From Flavobacterium profundi (GTDB taxonomy: Bacteria > Bacteroidota > Bacteroidia > Flavobacteriales > Flavobacteriaceae), in the NCBI RefSeq assembly GCF_006491645.1, contig NZ_VDCZ01000008.1:1-64000 (forward strand): DNA of 64,000 bases, read 5' to 3'. Of the stretch, positions 35,505 through 46,079 are shown in pieces. The notes below the pieces were generated by a model, which saw only the letters and a program-made list of their open reading frames with translations, did no database searches and was not told the origin of the DNA. Both the position numbers and the translations under genes were made by a program. Numbering within the stretch: the first letter of the stretch is position 1; each line of letters opens with the position of its first letter.

Positions 35505-36803
35505 TTAATTGTAGTCTAAAAGCCATTCGTTATGAAAGAAATAATTCCATTTGGCTTTCGCCATATCATAGTTCGGGTCAATTAAAAGTTGGTACGGTTT
35601 TCTATTGATTGAATTTTCGCACCTGATGTAAATTGATATATCCTTTCCTTTGTATTCTTGTTTTATTTTTTGACAATATTGCCAAATAAAATCGGGTTTA
35701 ACGGGTAGTTGTCTGGCTTGTTTATAAGATAGATTTTTAGTGTAATCATATAGCATACGTTGCTGGGTAGAGTTTTCAATAACTTCAAAAGAAATATGAC
35801 CACTTCTTTCTCGCAACATCATTCTCCAGCTTAAACGGTGTCCTTCTTCTGTCCATAAAACATCTCCTTTAATAAAGTAATGTCGTAACGGTAATAACGA
35901 TTGAATGATAAGATATGGAATAAATAGGTAATACCAATTGTATTTTTGGTTGTAATTGTTTGATTGTGTTAAAACAGGTTCTTTTTTTCTAAAAAAAAGC
36001 TTTCTAATTGTATCAGGCTCATAGAAAAATAAAGCAAAACTTAAGGCAAAAAAAGGAAAAATGCCAATTTGTAAAACAATCGCATTAAAGAGATGAAAAC
36101 ACAAAGAAGCTATTAAAGCTAGAGTTCTTGTTTTTTTATATAAGAGTAATGGAATAATGAATAAATCATATAAAATTCCTGCATAAGCAATAAATAAATA
36201 AAACCATTTGTTTGCAAAGATTTCCAGAAAAAAAGGATTACTAGTTGTTCCTTGTAAAAGATTTTTGGTAAAAGTTCCGTCAAGCCAATCGGGATAAATT
36301 TTTGCTACAGAAGCGTAAAAATAAACTATTGCAATTTGAATGATAAAAATACAATTGATCCAATAGGGAACAACTTTTTTTTCTTTAATAAAACCCCATT
36401 TTATGTCTAATGAATGATATCTGTTTGCGGGTAAAAAAATCATGATATAGCTTATCAGCATAAGCAAGTAATAATGATTATTATACGATGATTTTTGCAT
36501 CAAATAAACACCTGTCCACAAGATGGAAAAACTAAAAATTGCTATTCTATAGCGAAGGCCAAACATAATTAAAAGGCCCAAAATCCCCATGGCTAAGAAG
36601 TAATAATACATTCCATTGCCCGGTAGAGGTTGTAGCCATTCAAAACCAATAAAGCTGAAAGTAAATTGAGGTGTAATAAGTACATTTTTTACCCAACCCG
36701 TTGCAATTGCACCAAAACTTTCGCAAGCTATTAAGAATCCAAAGAAAATTCTAAAAACAACTAATGGAGCGATGTCAACAGTTTTGAAAAAAGATGCTTT
36801 CAT
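35505..36803 (-). CDS. HTTM-domain (gamma-carboxylase-like) membrane protein
   Basis: Protein of 432 residues. The N-terminal two thirds hold several hydrophobic helices in the horizontally-transferred-transmembrane (HTTM) pattern: VFRIFFGFLIACESFG and ILWTGVYLMQKSSYNNHYYL match the family related to vitamin K-dependent gamma-carboxylase. The C-terminal part LSWRMMLRERSGHISFEV is also typical. Bacterial members have unclear chemistry. It overlaps ribF by 4 nt, so the two are cotranscribed. Confidence 0.85.
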   Translation of the reverse strand: MKASFFKTVDIAPLVVFRIFFGFLIACESFGAIATGWVKNVLITPQFTFSFIGFEWLQPLPGNGMYYYFLAMGILGLLIMFGLRYRIAIFSFSILWTGVYLMQKSSYNNHYYLLMLISYIMIFLPANRYHSLDIKWGFIKEKKVVPYWINCIFIIQIAIVYFYASVAKIYPDWLDGTFTKNLLQGTTSNPFFLEIFANKWFYLFIAYAGILYDLFIIPLLLYKKTRTLALIASLCFHLFNAIVLQIGIFPFFALSFALFFYEPDTIRKLFFRKKEPVLTQSNNYNQKYNWYYLFIPYLIIQSLLPLRHYFIKGDVLWTEEGHRLSWRMMLRERSGHISFEVIENSTQQRMLYDYTKNLSYKQARQLPVKPDFIWQYCQKIKQEYKGKDISIYIRCENSINRKPYQLLIDPNYDMAKAKWNYFFHNEWLLDYN

Positions 36804-37732
36804 GAATAGTTTTTTAGTCTAGACAAGCAATATAGTTTATCTTTTTCTAGTTGGTCTTTTAAATCGGATAAAGAATCATATTTTTTTTCTTCTCTAATAT
36901 GTTCCAAAAAGCCTACAGTAATATTCTGATGATATATTGATTCATTAAAATCAAACAGATGGACTTCAATACTTTGCTCACTATCCGATACTGTTGGATT
37001 GGTGCCAATATTCATCATTCCATAAAACATTCTATTATTAACTTCAACTGTAACCATATAAACGCCATTTTTAGGTACTAATTTATAACTTTCATCAACT
37101 TGTAAATTAGCTGTTGGAAAATGAATGGTTCTACCCAGCTTTTTTCCTTCTACAACTTCTCCATGTATCGTATAGTTGTATCCTAAAAAAGTATTGGCTG
37201 TTGCGATGTCTCCTTCTAGTAAAGCATTTCTAATTTTAGTCGAACTAATGGCAATTTCGTCTATCTCCTTTGCGGTTATTTGTTCTACATCAAAATTATA
37301 TTTGGTACCAAAATTAATTAAATCTTCAATGGTTGCTGTTCTGTTTCTGCCAAAGCGATGATCATATCCTATGATTATAGCGCAAATGTTTAATTGGTCG
37401 ACTAACACATTTTTAACAAATTCTTCGGCAGTAAGTCGAGAAAATTCTAAATCAAAAGGATGGATAATTAAGTGATCAATATTATAGGAAGCAATTCGTT
37501 TTTTCTTTTCTTCAATAGTATTAAGAAGTTTTATGTCTAAATCTTGTTGTAATACCATCCTTGGATGTGGAAAAAAAGTAAGTAAAACACTCTCAGCTTG
37601 TTTTTCAAGGGCTAAATTGTGTAGTTTGTTAAGTACTTTTTTATGACCTATATGTACTCCGTCAAAAGTGCCTATGGTAACAATAGTTTTTGTAGTACTA
37701 GTAAATGAAGAAATAGAATTAAAAATGTTCAA
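36800..37732 (-). CDS. ribF: Bifunctional riboflavin kinase/FAD synthetase
   Basis: Protein of 310 residues with the two RibF modules. The N-terminal adenylyltransferase has TIGTFDGVHIGHKKV and SSTKIRNALLEGD, and the C-terminal kinase has GKKLGRTIHFPTANL and GVYMVTV. It makes FMN and FAD from riboflavin. It overlaps the start of the HTTM gene by 4 nt. Confidence 0.95.
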   Translation of the reverse strand: MNIFNSISSFTSTTKTIVTIGTFDGVHIGHKKVLNKLHNLALEKQAESVLLTFFPHPRMVLQQDLDIKLLNTIEEKKKRIASYNIDHLIIHPFDLEFSRLTAEEFVKNVLVDQLNICAIIIGYDHRFGRNRTATIEDLINFGTKYNFDVEQITAKEIDEIAISSTKIRNALLEGDIATANTFLGYNYTIHGEVVEGKKLGRTIHFPTANLQVDESYKLVPKNGVYMVTVEVNNRMFYGMMNIGTNPTVSDSEQSIEVHLFDFNESIYHQNITVGFLEHIREEKKYDSLSDLKDQLEKDKLYCLSRLKNYS

Positions 37733-38037
37733 GGCTAAATATTTCTAGCAAAAATAAGTATTTTAAGTTCAGTTAAAAAAAAAGATTAGTTTTTAATAAA
37801 ACGTAATGTCTTATATTCGTTTATAGTTCATCTCATAAACCTATTACGTTTTTAAACTGAGACTTATTTTATAAAAGATTGTTTTTTAATATTGGGTATA
37901 GGTAAAATTGAGAGTAGACATAATGTGTATTAATCATAAAAACATTAGTTATAATGTGATTTTTGAAACTAAAAAGGTTAAATAATCTTGAATAATTATT
38001 ATATTTGTTTCAAACAAAACAAATTTTATAAAATATT
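37733..38037 (+). promoter_or_regulatory. Intergenic region with the promoter of the first protease gene
   Basis: Between the divergent ribF and protease genes. A TATATTTG -7 box at 38000-38007 precedes the protease ATG by 31 nt; no -33 TTG at the normal spacing is clear. The rest is AT-rich. I see no small gene, RNA or strong repeat. Confidence 0.5.
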
Positions 38038-41000
38038 ATGAAAAAATTTTTACTTATGCTTTTTTGCCTCTTTTTAGTGAGTGCTTCTTATTCACAAAAA
38101 AGAGCGTTTTGGGAGAAAGTTTCCCATAAAAATGTTCAAAAAAATAAATATGTCCAAAGAGAATCTTTTCCAGAGACTTATGCGTTAATGGATTTAGATT
38201 TAGTTTCAATGAAAGAAACATTGGCTAGTGCATCGGATAGATTTTCAAGAAATCCAAAAGGTGTTATTATTACTCTACCTAACTCTGAAGGAGAATTAGA
38301 ACGTTTTCAAGTATATGAAGCATCTAATTTTGAACCTGAACTTCAAGCACAATTTCCTAATATTCGATCTTATGCGGGTAATGGAATAGATAATCCTCAC
38401 TCTCGTTTAAGAATGAGTATAGATCCAAGAGGATTAAATGCAATGATTTCTAGAGTAGGAGGAGCAACTGAATTTATAGAAACGTATTCAGTAGATGGTA
38501 AAACGCATGCAATATATCAGTCCTCAAGAATTAAAGGAAAAGTTCCTTTTACATGTTCTACAGTAGATGAGGTATTAGTTACTGATTTAACGAATAGGGC
38601 AAATTCTGTTTCAAGATCAAGTTCAGGGCAACTATTGAACTTTCGATTAGCTATGTCTGTTACTCCTGAATATACTACTTATCATGGAGGTACTAAGCCA
38701 TTAGCTCTCGCAGCTATCAATGTTACTTTAACTCGTGTTAATGGTGTTTTTGAAACCGACTTTGCTATACATATGAACTTAGTAAATAATTTAACTATTA
38801 TTTACGATGGAAGTGGTCCAGATCCTTATGGAGCAACAGATGCAAACTACAACTCAGAATTACAATCAACCTTAACATCAGTTGTCGGAGAAGCTAATTA
38901 TGATATTGGACATTTAATGGGTAACGTAGGTAATAATGGTAATGCAGGATGCATAGGTTGTGTGTGCGTAAATAATCAAAAAGGAAGCGGTTATACTACT
39001 AGTACAGTTCCTGTTGGAGATAATTTTGATATTGATTTTGTGGCTCACGAAATTGGACATCAATTTGGAGCAAACCATACTTTTACACACGGAAACGAAG
39101 GTTCTGGAGTAAATGTTGAGGTAGGTTCAGGTGTAACCATTATGGGGTATGCAGGAATTACCTCATATGATACTCATTTACATTCTATAGATGTTTTTCA
39201 TGCAGCAAGTATTGCTCAAGTTCAAGCCAATATGGTTGGTAAAACATGTCCTACTTCAGTAGCAATAACACATTCGGCACCAGTTGTAAATGCTGGCCTT
39301 GATTATACTATTCCAAAAAGTACTCCTTTTGTTTTGACTGGTTCAGCAACTGACGCAGGAGGTGCATCTGGTTTAACATATACTTGGGAAGAATATGATA
39401 ACGCTACTGGAAATACTGGTGCAGCTAGTGCTGCATCTGCAACTAAGACAAATGGGCCTAACTGGGTTTGTTATCCTGATACATCTATACCTGTAAGACA
39501 TTTTCCAATACTGAATTCTACTATTGCGAATAGTACAACAACGGCTGGATTAGATGTAACAGCTGAAGCCTTAAGTTCAGTTGCAAGAACATTAAACTTT
39601 AGATTAACAGCTAGAGATAATGTTGCGGGTCAAGGGCAAACTGGTTTTGACGACACTGTAATAACTGTAAATGCTACTGCAGGACCATTTCTAGTTACAG
39701 CACCTAACACAGCGGTATCATGGGTTGCTGGTTCTAACCAAACCGTTACTTGGGATGTTGCTGGAACAACAGGAAACAATATTAATGCTTCTTTTGTTGA
39801 TATTTATTTGTCAAATGATGGGGGTCTTACTTACCCAATTTTATTAGCTAGTAAAGTACCTAACGACGGTTCTGAAATTGTAACAGTACCTAATAATGTA
39901 GGAAGTAATAAGAGAGTTATGGTGAAAGGGAATAATCATGTGTTTTATGATATTTCAAATACAAATTTCAGTATTACTGCACCACCTTCAACTTTCTCTG
40001 TAGCGTTTTCTGGAGTTCAAAATATATCTTCTTGTAACCCTTCAACGGCTGTATTCACTATTGATTATGCAGCTTTAGGAGGTTTTAGTGGGACAACAAG
40101 TTTTGCTGCTACTGGAGCTCCTGCTGGTGCGACGGTGAGTTTTAATCCTAATCCAACAAATACAAATGGAACCGTAACTTTAACTCTAGGAAACTTGACA
40201 AGTGTTGCTGGTGGCGATTATCAAATTTTAGTAAATGCTACATCTGGAGGAACCACTAAAACTGTTCCTTTTTACCTTTCAATTGGTGTAAGTCCTGTAG
40301 TTCTAACTAATCCTGCAGATAATGCAAATGGAGTAAATACAAGTTTAACATTAAGCTGGAATCCTAGCCCTAGTGCAACATCTTACGATGTTCAAGTAGC
40401 CACGGATGCTGGTTTTTCTAATATTGTTAGTTCGGGTAATGTTACTTCAAGTTCATACTCTGCTTCTGGTTTAGCACAAGGAACTGCTTATTATTGGAGA
40501 GTATTGCCTAAAAACGCTACGTGTACAGGTACATTTAGTACAACTTATAAATTTACAACAGGAACTGTTTCATGTGGAACCGTTTCTTCAACAAATGTTC
40601 CATTAGCTATTTCTTCTTCTGGAGCACCTACTATCAATTCAACTTTAAATATACCTTCAGGTGGTAATATTTCTGATGTAAATATTACAATGAATGTTAC
40701 ACATACTTATGTGAGTGATTTAACGGCAACTTTAATAAGTCCATCAGGAACTCAAGTTATTTTGTTTGCAAATGTATGTACATCAAGAGACGATATTAAT
40801 GCTACTTTTGATGATGCTGGAATAGCTGTAACTTGTAACACAACTGCACCTACTCTTACAGGAACTAGAATGCCTTCATCACCTTTATCAGCTTTTAACG
40901 GTCAAAACTCAACAGGAACATGGACATTAAGAATAAATGATGGTTTTAATGTAGACGGAGGTTCATTAAATAGTTGGAGTTTAAATATTTGTACTGTTCA

Positions 41001-41274
41001 GCCTTTAGGAACTGAAGAATTTGAATTAAAAGATTTCTCTTTGTATCCTAATCCAAATAATGGAAGTTTTACAGTTAAATTTATTTCTGAATCTTCAAAC
41101 AATATTGATATTAACATATTTGATATTAGTGGAAGACAAGTATACATGAAATCGTTCTCAAATACTGGTAACTTCAATCAAAATATTGAATTAAATGATG
41201 TTCAAGCTGGTGTTTACATGGTGAGTGTAACTGATGGTTCACAAAAAATCATGAAAAAAATTATAATAGAATAA
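38038..41274 (+). CDS. T9SS-exported reprolysin-like metalloprotease (copy 1)
   Basis: Protein of 1078 residues. Order: signal peptide (FLLMLFCLFLVSASYSQ), propeptide, reprolysin-type zinc metallopeptidase with HEIGHQFGANHTF (HExxHxxGxxH) and a downstream Met-turn-like IMGYAG, then Ig-like beta domains, a fibronectin type III module around 'LTLSWNPSPSATSYDVQVATD', a proprotein-convertase P-domain (ISDVNITMNVTHTYVSDLTA ... GGSLNSWSLNIC) and a C-terminal T9SS type A sorting domain (LYPNPNNGSFTV ... AGVYMVSV). It should be exported through the outer membrane and act on extracellular protein. Paralogous to the following gene. Confidence 0.92.
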   Translation: MKKFLLMLFCLFLVSASYSQKRAFWEKVSHKNVQKNKYVQRESFPETYALMDLDLVSMKETLASASDRFSRNPKGVIITLPNSEGELERFQVYEASNFEPELQAQFPNIRSYAGNGIDNPHSRLRMSIDPRGLNAMISRVGGATEFIETYSVDGKTHAIYQSSRIKGKVPFTCSTVDEVLVTDLTNRANSVSRSSSGQLLNFRLAMSVTPEYTTYHGGTKPLALAAINVTLTRVNGVFETDFAIHMNLVNNLTIIYDGSGPDPYGATDANYNSELQSTLTSVVGEANYDIGHLMGNVGNNGNAGCIGCVCVNNQKGSGYTTSTVPVGDNFDIDFVAHEIGHQFGANHTFTHGNEGSGVNVEVGSGVTIMGYAGITSYDTHLHSIDVFHAASIAQVQANMVGKTCPTSVAITHSAPVVNAGLDYTIPKSTPFVLTGSATDAGGASGLTYTWEEYDNATGNTGAASAASATKTNGPNWVCYPDTSIPVRHFPILNSTIANSTTTAGLDVTAEALSSVARTLNFRLTARDNVAGQGQTGFDDTVITVNATAGPFLVTAPNTAVSWVAGSNQTVTWDVAGTTGNNINASFVDIYLSNDGGLTYPILLASKVPNDGSEIVTVPNNVGSNKRVMVKGNNHVFYDISNTNFSITAPPSTFSVAFSGVQNISSCNPSTAVFTIDYAALGGFSGTTSFAATGAPAGATVSFNPNPTNTNGTVTLTLGNLTSVAGGDYQILVNATSGGTTKTVPFYLSIGVSPVVLTNPADNANGVNTSLTLSWNPSPSATSYDVQVATDAGFSNIVSSGNVTSSSYSASGLAQGTAYYWRVLPKNATCTGTFSTTYKFTTGTVSCGTVSSTNVPLAISSSGAPTINSTLNIPSGGNISDVNITMNVTHTYVSDLTATLISPSGTQVILFANVCTSRDDINATFDDAGIAVTCNTTAPTLTGTRMPSSPLSAFNGQNSTGTWTLRINDGFNVDGGSLNSWSLNICTVQPLGTEEFELKDFSLYPNPNNGSFTVKFISESSNNIDINIFDISGRQVYMKSFSNTGNFNQNIELNDVQAGVYMVSVTDGSQKIMKKIIIE

Positions 41275-41297
41275 TAGAAATATCATTTTACATTTAA

Positions 41298-41324
41298 AGG
41301 AGCATTAATCAATGCTCTTTTTTT
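41298..41324 (+). terminator. Terminator between the two protease genes
   Basis: Stem GAGCATT/AATGCTC around a 4-nt loop and a long T run, so the paralogues are separate transcription units. Confidence 0.8.
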
Positions 41325-41355
41325 TTGTAATTATCTGATTAATAGATTAATGGAG

Positions 41356-41383
41356 TTGTGTTTGTTTTTAATTGTTATATTTG
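41356..41383 (+). promoter_or_regulatory. Promoter of the second protease gene
   Basis: TTG at 41356-41358, 17-nt spacer, TATATTTG at 41376-41383, 23 nt before the ATG: a good Bacteroidota promoter. Confidence 0.65.
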
Positions 41384-41406
41384 TATGAAACCAAATAAAT
41401 TAAACA

Positions 41407-44400
41407 ATGAAAAAAACATTATTCCATTTTTTTATGCTTCTACTATTTTGTAGCGGTTACTCTCAAAAAAATATTTGGGAAAAAACAACTGAAAGCGAGG
41501 TGAGTACATATTTAAAAGTGACTAGAAATTCTATGCCTACAGCCTTTCAACTGTATAAATTAAACCTCTCTGATTTAAAAGAAAAATTATCAGCTGCGCC
41601 AAATGATTTGTCAAGACAAACGTCGAATGTAATCCTTACGTTTCCAGTTTCAAACGGGGTATTAAACCAATTTCGCATTTATGAATCACCAGTTATGGAA
41701 GATGGTTTAGCAATTAAATTCCCTGATATTAAAACCTATTTAGGAAAAGGTATTGATGATCCTACGGCAACAATGAGATTTAGTATAACTGAATTTGGAT
41801 TGCATGCTATGATTTTGTCTGGTAGTTCTGGAACAACTTACATTGATACATATACTTCTGATTTAAAAAACTATATTGTTTATAACAGATCCAATTTACT
41901 TAGAACAAATGGTTTCGAATGTGGGTTTGATGAAATGAATCATGATATTTTTAAATCTGAAATGAATGATGAATTAAATAGAGCTAGTGATGGAAATTTT
42001 AGAGTGTATAGATTAGCAATGGCTTGTACAGGTGAATATGCTGCCTTTCATGGAGGTACAGTTGCAGGAGCTCAAGCGGCAATAGTGGTTACAGTGAATA
42101 GAGTTAACAGTATATATGAAAGGGATTTTGCTGCTAGGTTAACCTTGGTAGCAAATAACAATTTGATAATTTATACTGATGGAACTACCGATCCTTACAC
42201 GAATAATAGTGGAGGAGCTATGTTAGGAGAGAATCAAAGTAATGTTACTAGCGTTATTGGAACAGCTAATTATGATATTGGACATGTAGTAAGTACTAAC
42301 GGAGGTGGAGTAGCTGGGCTAGGAGTAGTTTGTAATAATACTCAAAAAGCAAGAGGTGTTACTGGAACTAGTTCACCTGTAGGAGATCCTTTTGATATTG
42401 ATTATGTAGCTCATGAGATTGGGCATCAATTTGGTTGTAACCATACTTTTAATGGAAGTAGCGGAAGTTGCGGTGGTGGTAACAGAAATAATGCTACAGC
42501 TGTAGAACCAGGAAGCGGAACCACAATAATGGCATATGCAGGTATTTGTTCTCCTCAAAATGTTCAATCAAATTCCGATGCACATTTTAGTTTTATAAGC
42601 ATAGCAGAAGCCAATACAAGAACTTTGTTAGGAACTAGTTGTGCAAATACTACAGCTAATGGTAATTTTGCACCAGTTGTAAATGCAGGACCAGATTACG
42701 TCATTCCAAGAGGAACAGCATTTATATTGAAAGGTAGTGCAACAGATGCAAATGGAGATGCATTAACCTATTGTTGGGAACAAACCAATACACAAATATC
42801 AGTTCAGCCTCCTCAGCAAACTGCTACATCTGGACCGAATTTTAGATCTAGATTGCCTGTAACTTCTCCTGAAAGATATATGCCAAGAATACAAGATGTA
42901 GTAAATAACAATTTAGCACCCACATGGGAAGTTGTGCCAAATGTAGCAAGAACAATGAATTTTGCGCTAACAGTTAGGGATAATAGGGCTCCAAATGGAG
43001 GTCAAACAGGGATTGATGAAATGGTTGTAACAACAGCATCAGTTGGTCCTTTTTTAGTAAATATACCAAATACAGCAGTTTCTTGGGCTGTAGGAACAAA
43101 TCAAAATGTAACTTGGGATGTTGCAGGCACTGATGCAAATGGTATCAATGCTTCTTATGTTGATATATTACTTTCTACAGATGGGGGAATTACCTACCCA
43201 ATTCTTTTAGCAAGTAAGGTGCCTAATGATGGTTCAGAAATCATTACAGTTCCAAATAATCCTGGAAGTCAAAATAGAATAATGGTTAGAGGATATAATC
43301 ATATTTTTTATGATATTTCTAATACTAATTTTACCATTACCACAGCACCTTCTTCTTTTTCAGTTGCTTTTTCAGGTGTAGCCGGAACACAGAATATTTA
43401 TAATTGTTCCGGAGCGACTGTAAATTTCGATATTAATTACACTACATATGGTGGTTTTAATTCAAACACTACATTTAGTATTTCAGGTAATCCAGCAGGT
43501 TCAACCGTTACATTTACTCCTAATACAATGAATGCTACCGGAGTTGTTACACTTACTCTAGGCAATTTAGATGCAGTTGCTGGAGGGGATTATCAAATTA
43601 TTGTGAGTGCTACTTCAGGTGCAATAACTAAAACAGTTCCCTTTTATTTGTCACTAGGTATCAACCCAGTTCTACTAACAAGTCCTGTTAATAATGCGAA
43701 CGGTCAAAATACATCGTTAGCCTTAAATTGGGATATTAATCCTAATGCAACTTCTTATGATGTTCAGGTAGCAACAGATAATATATTTACAACTATTGTA
43801 AGTTCTGGGAATGCGACTACAAACTCTTATAGTGTTAGTGGTTTATCTCAAGGCACAAGTTACTTTTGGAGAGTATTACCTAAAAACGCTACTTGTACAG
43901 GTGTTTTTGGAAGTCCTTTCCGTTTTACTACAGGTACTATTTCTTGTGCTTCAACTTCTTCATCTAATGTACCAGTAGCCATTTCGTCGTCAGGTACACC
44001 TACGATTACATCTACTTTAAATATTCCATCAGGGGGAACTATAGCAGATGTAAATATAACGATGAATGTTACTCATACTTGGATAAATGATTTAACAGCT
44101 ACTTTAACCAGCCCTTCAGGAACTGTCGTTCAATTGTTTTCTAGAGAATGTAACCCTAATGCAAGTGTTAATAATGTAGTTGCCACTTTTGATGATTCTG
44201 GTGTTGCTATTGTTTGTGGAAATAATCCAGGAATATCTGGAACGGTAATACCAAGAGAATCTTTATCTGCATTTAACGGTCAAAGTTCAACAGGTACTTG
44301 GACCTTGACTATTTCAGATGCTTTTAATCAAGACGGAGGTAGCTTGAACAGTTGGAGCTTAAACGTATGTACCGTTCAACCCCTAGCTTCGGAAAGTTTT

Positions 44401-44652
44401 GATTTTGAAAACTTTGCTTTATATCCTAATCCTAATAATGGAAACTTTACCGTTATATTACTATCTAGATCATCTAATGATATAGCAATAGATGTTTATG
44501 ATATGAGTGGAAGGCAAGTGTATCAAAAATCCTTTTCTAATACAGGTAATTTTAATCAAGACATTACTCTAAATAAAATACAATCAGGTGTTTATTTAGT
44601 TGCTATTTCTGATGGAACAGCTAGAACTGTTAAAAGAATGATTATTGAATAA
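41407..44652 (+). CDS. T9SS-exported reprolysin-like metalloprotease (copy 2)
   Basis: Protein of 1081 residues with the same architecture as the upstream paralogue: signal peptide, zinc motif HEIGHQFGCNHTF, IMAYAG, Ig-like and fibronectin type III modules, P-domain and type A sorting domain (LYPNPNNGNFTV ... SGVYLVAI). The two are collinear end to end but clearly diverged in the catalytic half, for example the Cys-rich SSGSCGGGNRN insert here, so the duplication is not recent. Own promoter and terminator. Confidence 0.92.
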   Translation: MKKTLFHFFMLLLFCSGYSQKNIWEKTTESEVSTYLKVTRNSMPTAFQLYKLNLSDLKEKLSAAPNDLSRQTSNVILTFPVSNGVLNQFRIYESPVMEDGLAIKFPDIKTYLGKGIDDPTATMRFSITEFGLHAMILSGSSGTTYIDTYTSDLKNYIVYNRSNLLRTNGFECGFDEMNHDIFKSEMNDELNRASDGNFRVYRLAMACTGEYAAFHGGTVAGAQAAIVVTVNRVNSIYERDFAARLTLVANNNLIIYTDGTTDPYTNNSGGAMLGENQSNVTSVIGTANYDIGHVVSTNGGGVAGLGVVCNNTQKARGVTGTSSPVGDPFDIDYVAHEIGHQFGCNHTFNGSSGSCGGGNRNNATAVEPGSGTTIMAYAGICSPQNVQSNSDAHFSFISIAEANTRTLLGTSCANTTANGNFAPVVNAGPDYVIPRGTAFILKGSATDANGDALTYCWEQTNTQISVQPPQQTATSGPNFRSRLPVTSPERYMPRIQDVVNNNLAPTWEVVPNVARTMNFALTVRDNRAPNGGQTGIDEMVVTTASVGPFLVNIPNTAVSWAVGTNQNVTWDVAGTDANGINASYVDILLSTDGGITYPILLASKVPNDGSEIITVPNNPGSQNRIMVRGYNHIFYDISNTNFTITTAPSSFSVAFSGVAGTQNIYNCSGATVNFDINYTTYGGFNSNTTFSISGNPAGSTVTFTPNTMNATGVVTLTLGNLDAVAGGDYQIIVSATSGAITKTVPFYLSLGINPVLLTSPVNNANGQNTSLALNWDINPNATSYDVQVATDNIFTTIVSSGNATTNSYSVSGLSQGTSYFWRVLPKNATCTGVFGSPFRFTTGTISCASTSSSNVPVAISSSGTPTITSTLNIPSGGTIADVNITMNVTHTWINDLTATLTSPSGTVVQLFSRECNPNASVNNVVATFDDSGVAIVCGNNPGISGTVIPRESLSAFNGQSSTGTWTLTISDAFNQDGGSLNSWSLNVCTVQPLASESFDFENFALYPNPNNGNFTVILLSRSSNDIAIDVYDMSGRQVYQKSFSNTGNFNQDITLNKIQSGVYLVAISDGTARTVKRMIIE

Positions 44653-44674
44653 GGTTTTTTATTCTTTGAATACT

Positions 44675-44707
44675 AAAAAGCCCTTTGTTAAAGCATAGGG
44701 CTTTTTT
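44675..44707. terminator. Bidirectional terminator after the protease pair
   Basis: AAAAAGCCCT/AGGGCTTTTT stem flanked by A and T runs; it lies between the protease gene and the convergent lipoprotein gene. Confidence 0.8.
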
Positions 44708-45245
44708 ATTGAAAAGTTACGTTTATTGAAGTGATTTTGTGTGTAGTATTGCTAATTTCAAAATCAAATTGTAATAGATAAACACCTTCTTTGATACTTA
44801 AGGATAATTTGCCTTTTTCAATGAGATAGTACCCTGCTTCTCCTTTACAGAAACAATGTTTACCAAAAAGGATATGCTTTTCCTTAAGTTCAGTATTTTT
44901 TAATTCTAAATTGTCTTTTGCATGTTCAAAAGGGATTAGTATTTCTTCAGTATAATTACCGTCTACAGCATCATTAATTTCTTGCTTGTTATACGTATAT
45001 TTAATTAAAGAAAAGATATTATCATCTTCAAGTGTATAAGAAATACCATTTATTTCATCCCTTTGAATAATTATTTTTTTATTTTTAAGTATTGAAACTG
45101 TACAATTTCCTTCTGAGGGGCAATTTTTAAAGTTTTGTTTAGCAACAATGCCGTTTTTGTTTATATCAGGATGTATTTCGTTGTTTTTAATTGGACAACA
45201 AAACATAAATAACACACAAAAAATAATACTTATAATTGCTTTCAT
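44706..45245 (-). CDS. Putative lipoprotein of unknown function
   Basis: Protein of 179 residues. A hydrophobic N-terminus (AIISIIFCVLFMFCCP) with consecutive cysteines suggests a lipoprotein. The rest is beta-rich with cysteines in FKNCPSEGNCTV and GKHCFCKGEAGYY. No family recognised. Its promoter region is the 41-nt gap to pth, so it may be read from the pth transcript. Confidence 0.65.
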   Translation of the reverse strand: MKAIISIIFCVLFMFCCPIKNNEIHPDINKNGIVAKQNFKNCPSEGNCTVSILKNKKIIIQRDEINGISYTLEDDNIFSLIKYTYNKQEINDAVDGNYTEEILIPFEHAKDNLELKNTELKEKHILFGKHCFCKGEAGYYLIEKGKLSLSIKEGVYLLQFDFEISNTTHKITSINVTFQ

Positions 45246-45286
45246 TATATTTTTAATTATCTCATATAAAGATAATTAAAAATAAA

Positions 45287-45904
45287 TTATTTACCATTAA
45301 AGGTATTCATTGTATTGTTTAAACCTGCTAAAGCAAAGGATTTAATAATTTCTGTAGCTACTTCCAATCTTTCTTTTAATTTTTCTTTTTCTTCTTCGCT
45401 CCATTCTCCAAGAACATAATTTACTTGTTGTCCTTTCTTAAAAGTATCACTTATACCAAAACGAAATCTTGGATATTCAGTTGTGTTTAAAAGCAATTGT
45501 ATGTTTTTTAGTCCATTATGTCCGCCATCACTTCCTTTACTCTTGATACGAATTGTTCCAAATGGTAAATTTAAATCATCAGTAATTACCAAAATATTTT
45601 CTTTAGGAATGTTTTCTTTTTCCATCCAATATTTAACCGCTTTTCCACTCAAATTCATGTAGGTATTTGGTTTTAATAAAAACAATGAGCGGCCTTTTAT
45701 TTTTACTTCAGCAACATCACCTAATTTTACGGTTTGAAAACCACAGCTTTCTTGGTTAGCCATATAATCTAACACTTTAAAACCAATGTTATGACGTGTG
45801 TTAACATATTCCAACCCAATATTTCCTAAACCTACTATTAAAAACTTTTTCATAGAATCTATATTCGTATCATTTGTTTTGAAAATTCTTTTTAGCCATT
45901 TCAT
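45287..45904 (-). CDS. pth: Peptidyl-tRNA hydrolase
   Basis: The core has VGLGNIGLEYVNTRHNIGF, with the catalytic His in RHN, then FLLKPNTYMNLSGKAV and DDLNLPFGTIRIKSKGSDGGHNGLKNI. It recycles peptidyl-tRNA released from stalled ribosomes. The full frame is 205 residues; an internal ATG at 45853 would give 188, close to the usual length, but related genomes often have a similar basic extension, so the longer start is kept with some doubt. Confidence 0.93.
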   Translation of the reverse strand: MKWLKRIFKTNDTNIDSMKKFLIVGLGNIGLEYVNTRHNIGFKVLDYMANQESCGFQTVKLGDVAEVKIKGRSLFLLKPNTYMNLSGKAVKYWMEKENIPKENILVITDDLNLPFGTIRIKSKGSDGGHNGLKNIQLLLNTTEYPRFRFGISDTFKKGQQVNYVLGEWSEEEKEKLKERLEVATEIIKSFALAGLNNTMNTFNGK

Positions 45905-46030
45905 GTTGTAATTTATTTGTTTTAAAATGCCCTTTTTATTTCCATATGTTCGTACAACAAAAATAATTTCTTTTAACCAGTATACAAAGAATTGTGTCTG
46001 ACTTTACCATTCTAATACCATATTAAAATA

Positions 46031-46058
46031 AAAAAGCACCAGTAAAACTGATGCTTTT
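46031..46058 (-). terminator. Terminator after rplY
   Basis: AAAAGCATCAGT and ACTGGTGCTTTT pair (one G-T) around TTT, followed on the - strand by T residues. Confidence 0.7.
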
Positions 46059-46079
46059 GAAAATATAAATAATTTAAAA

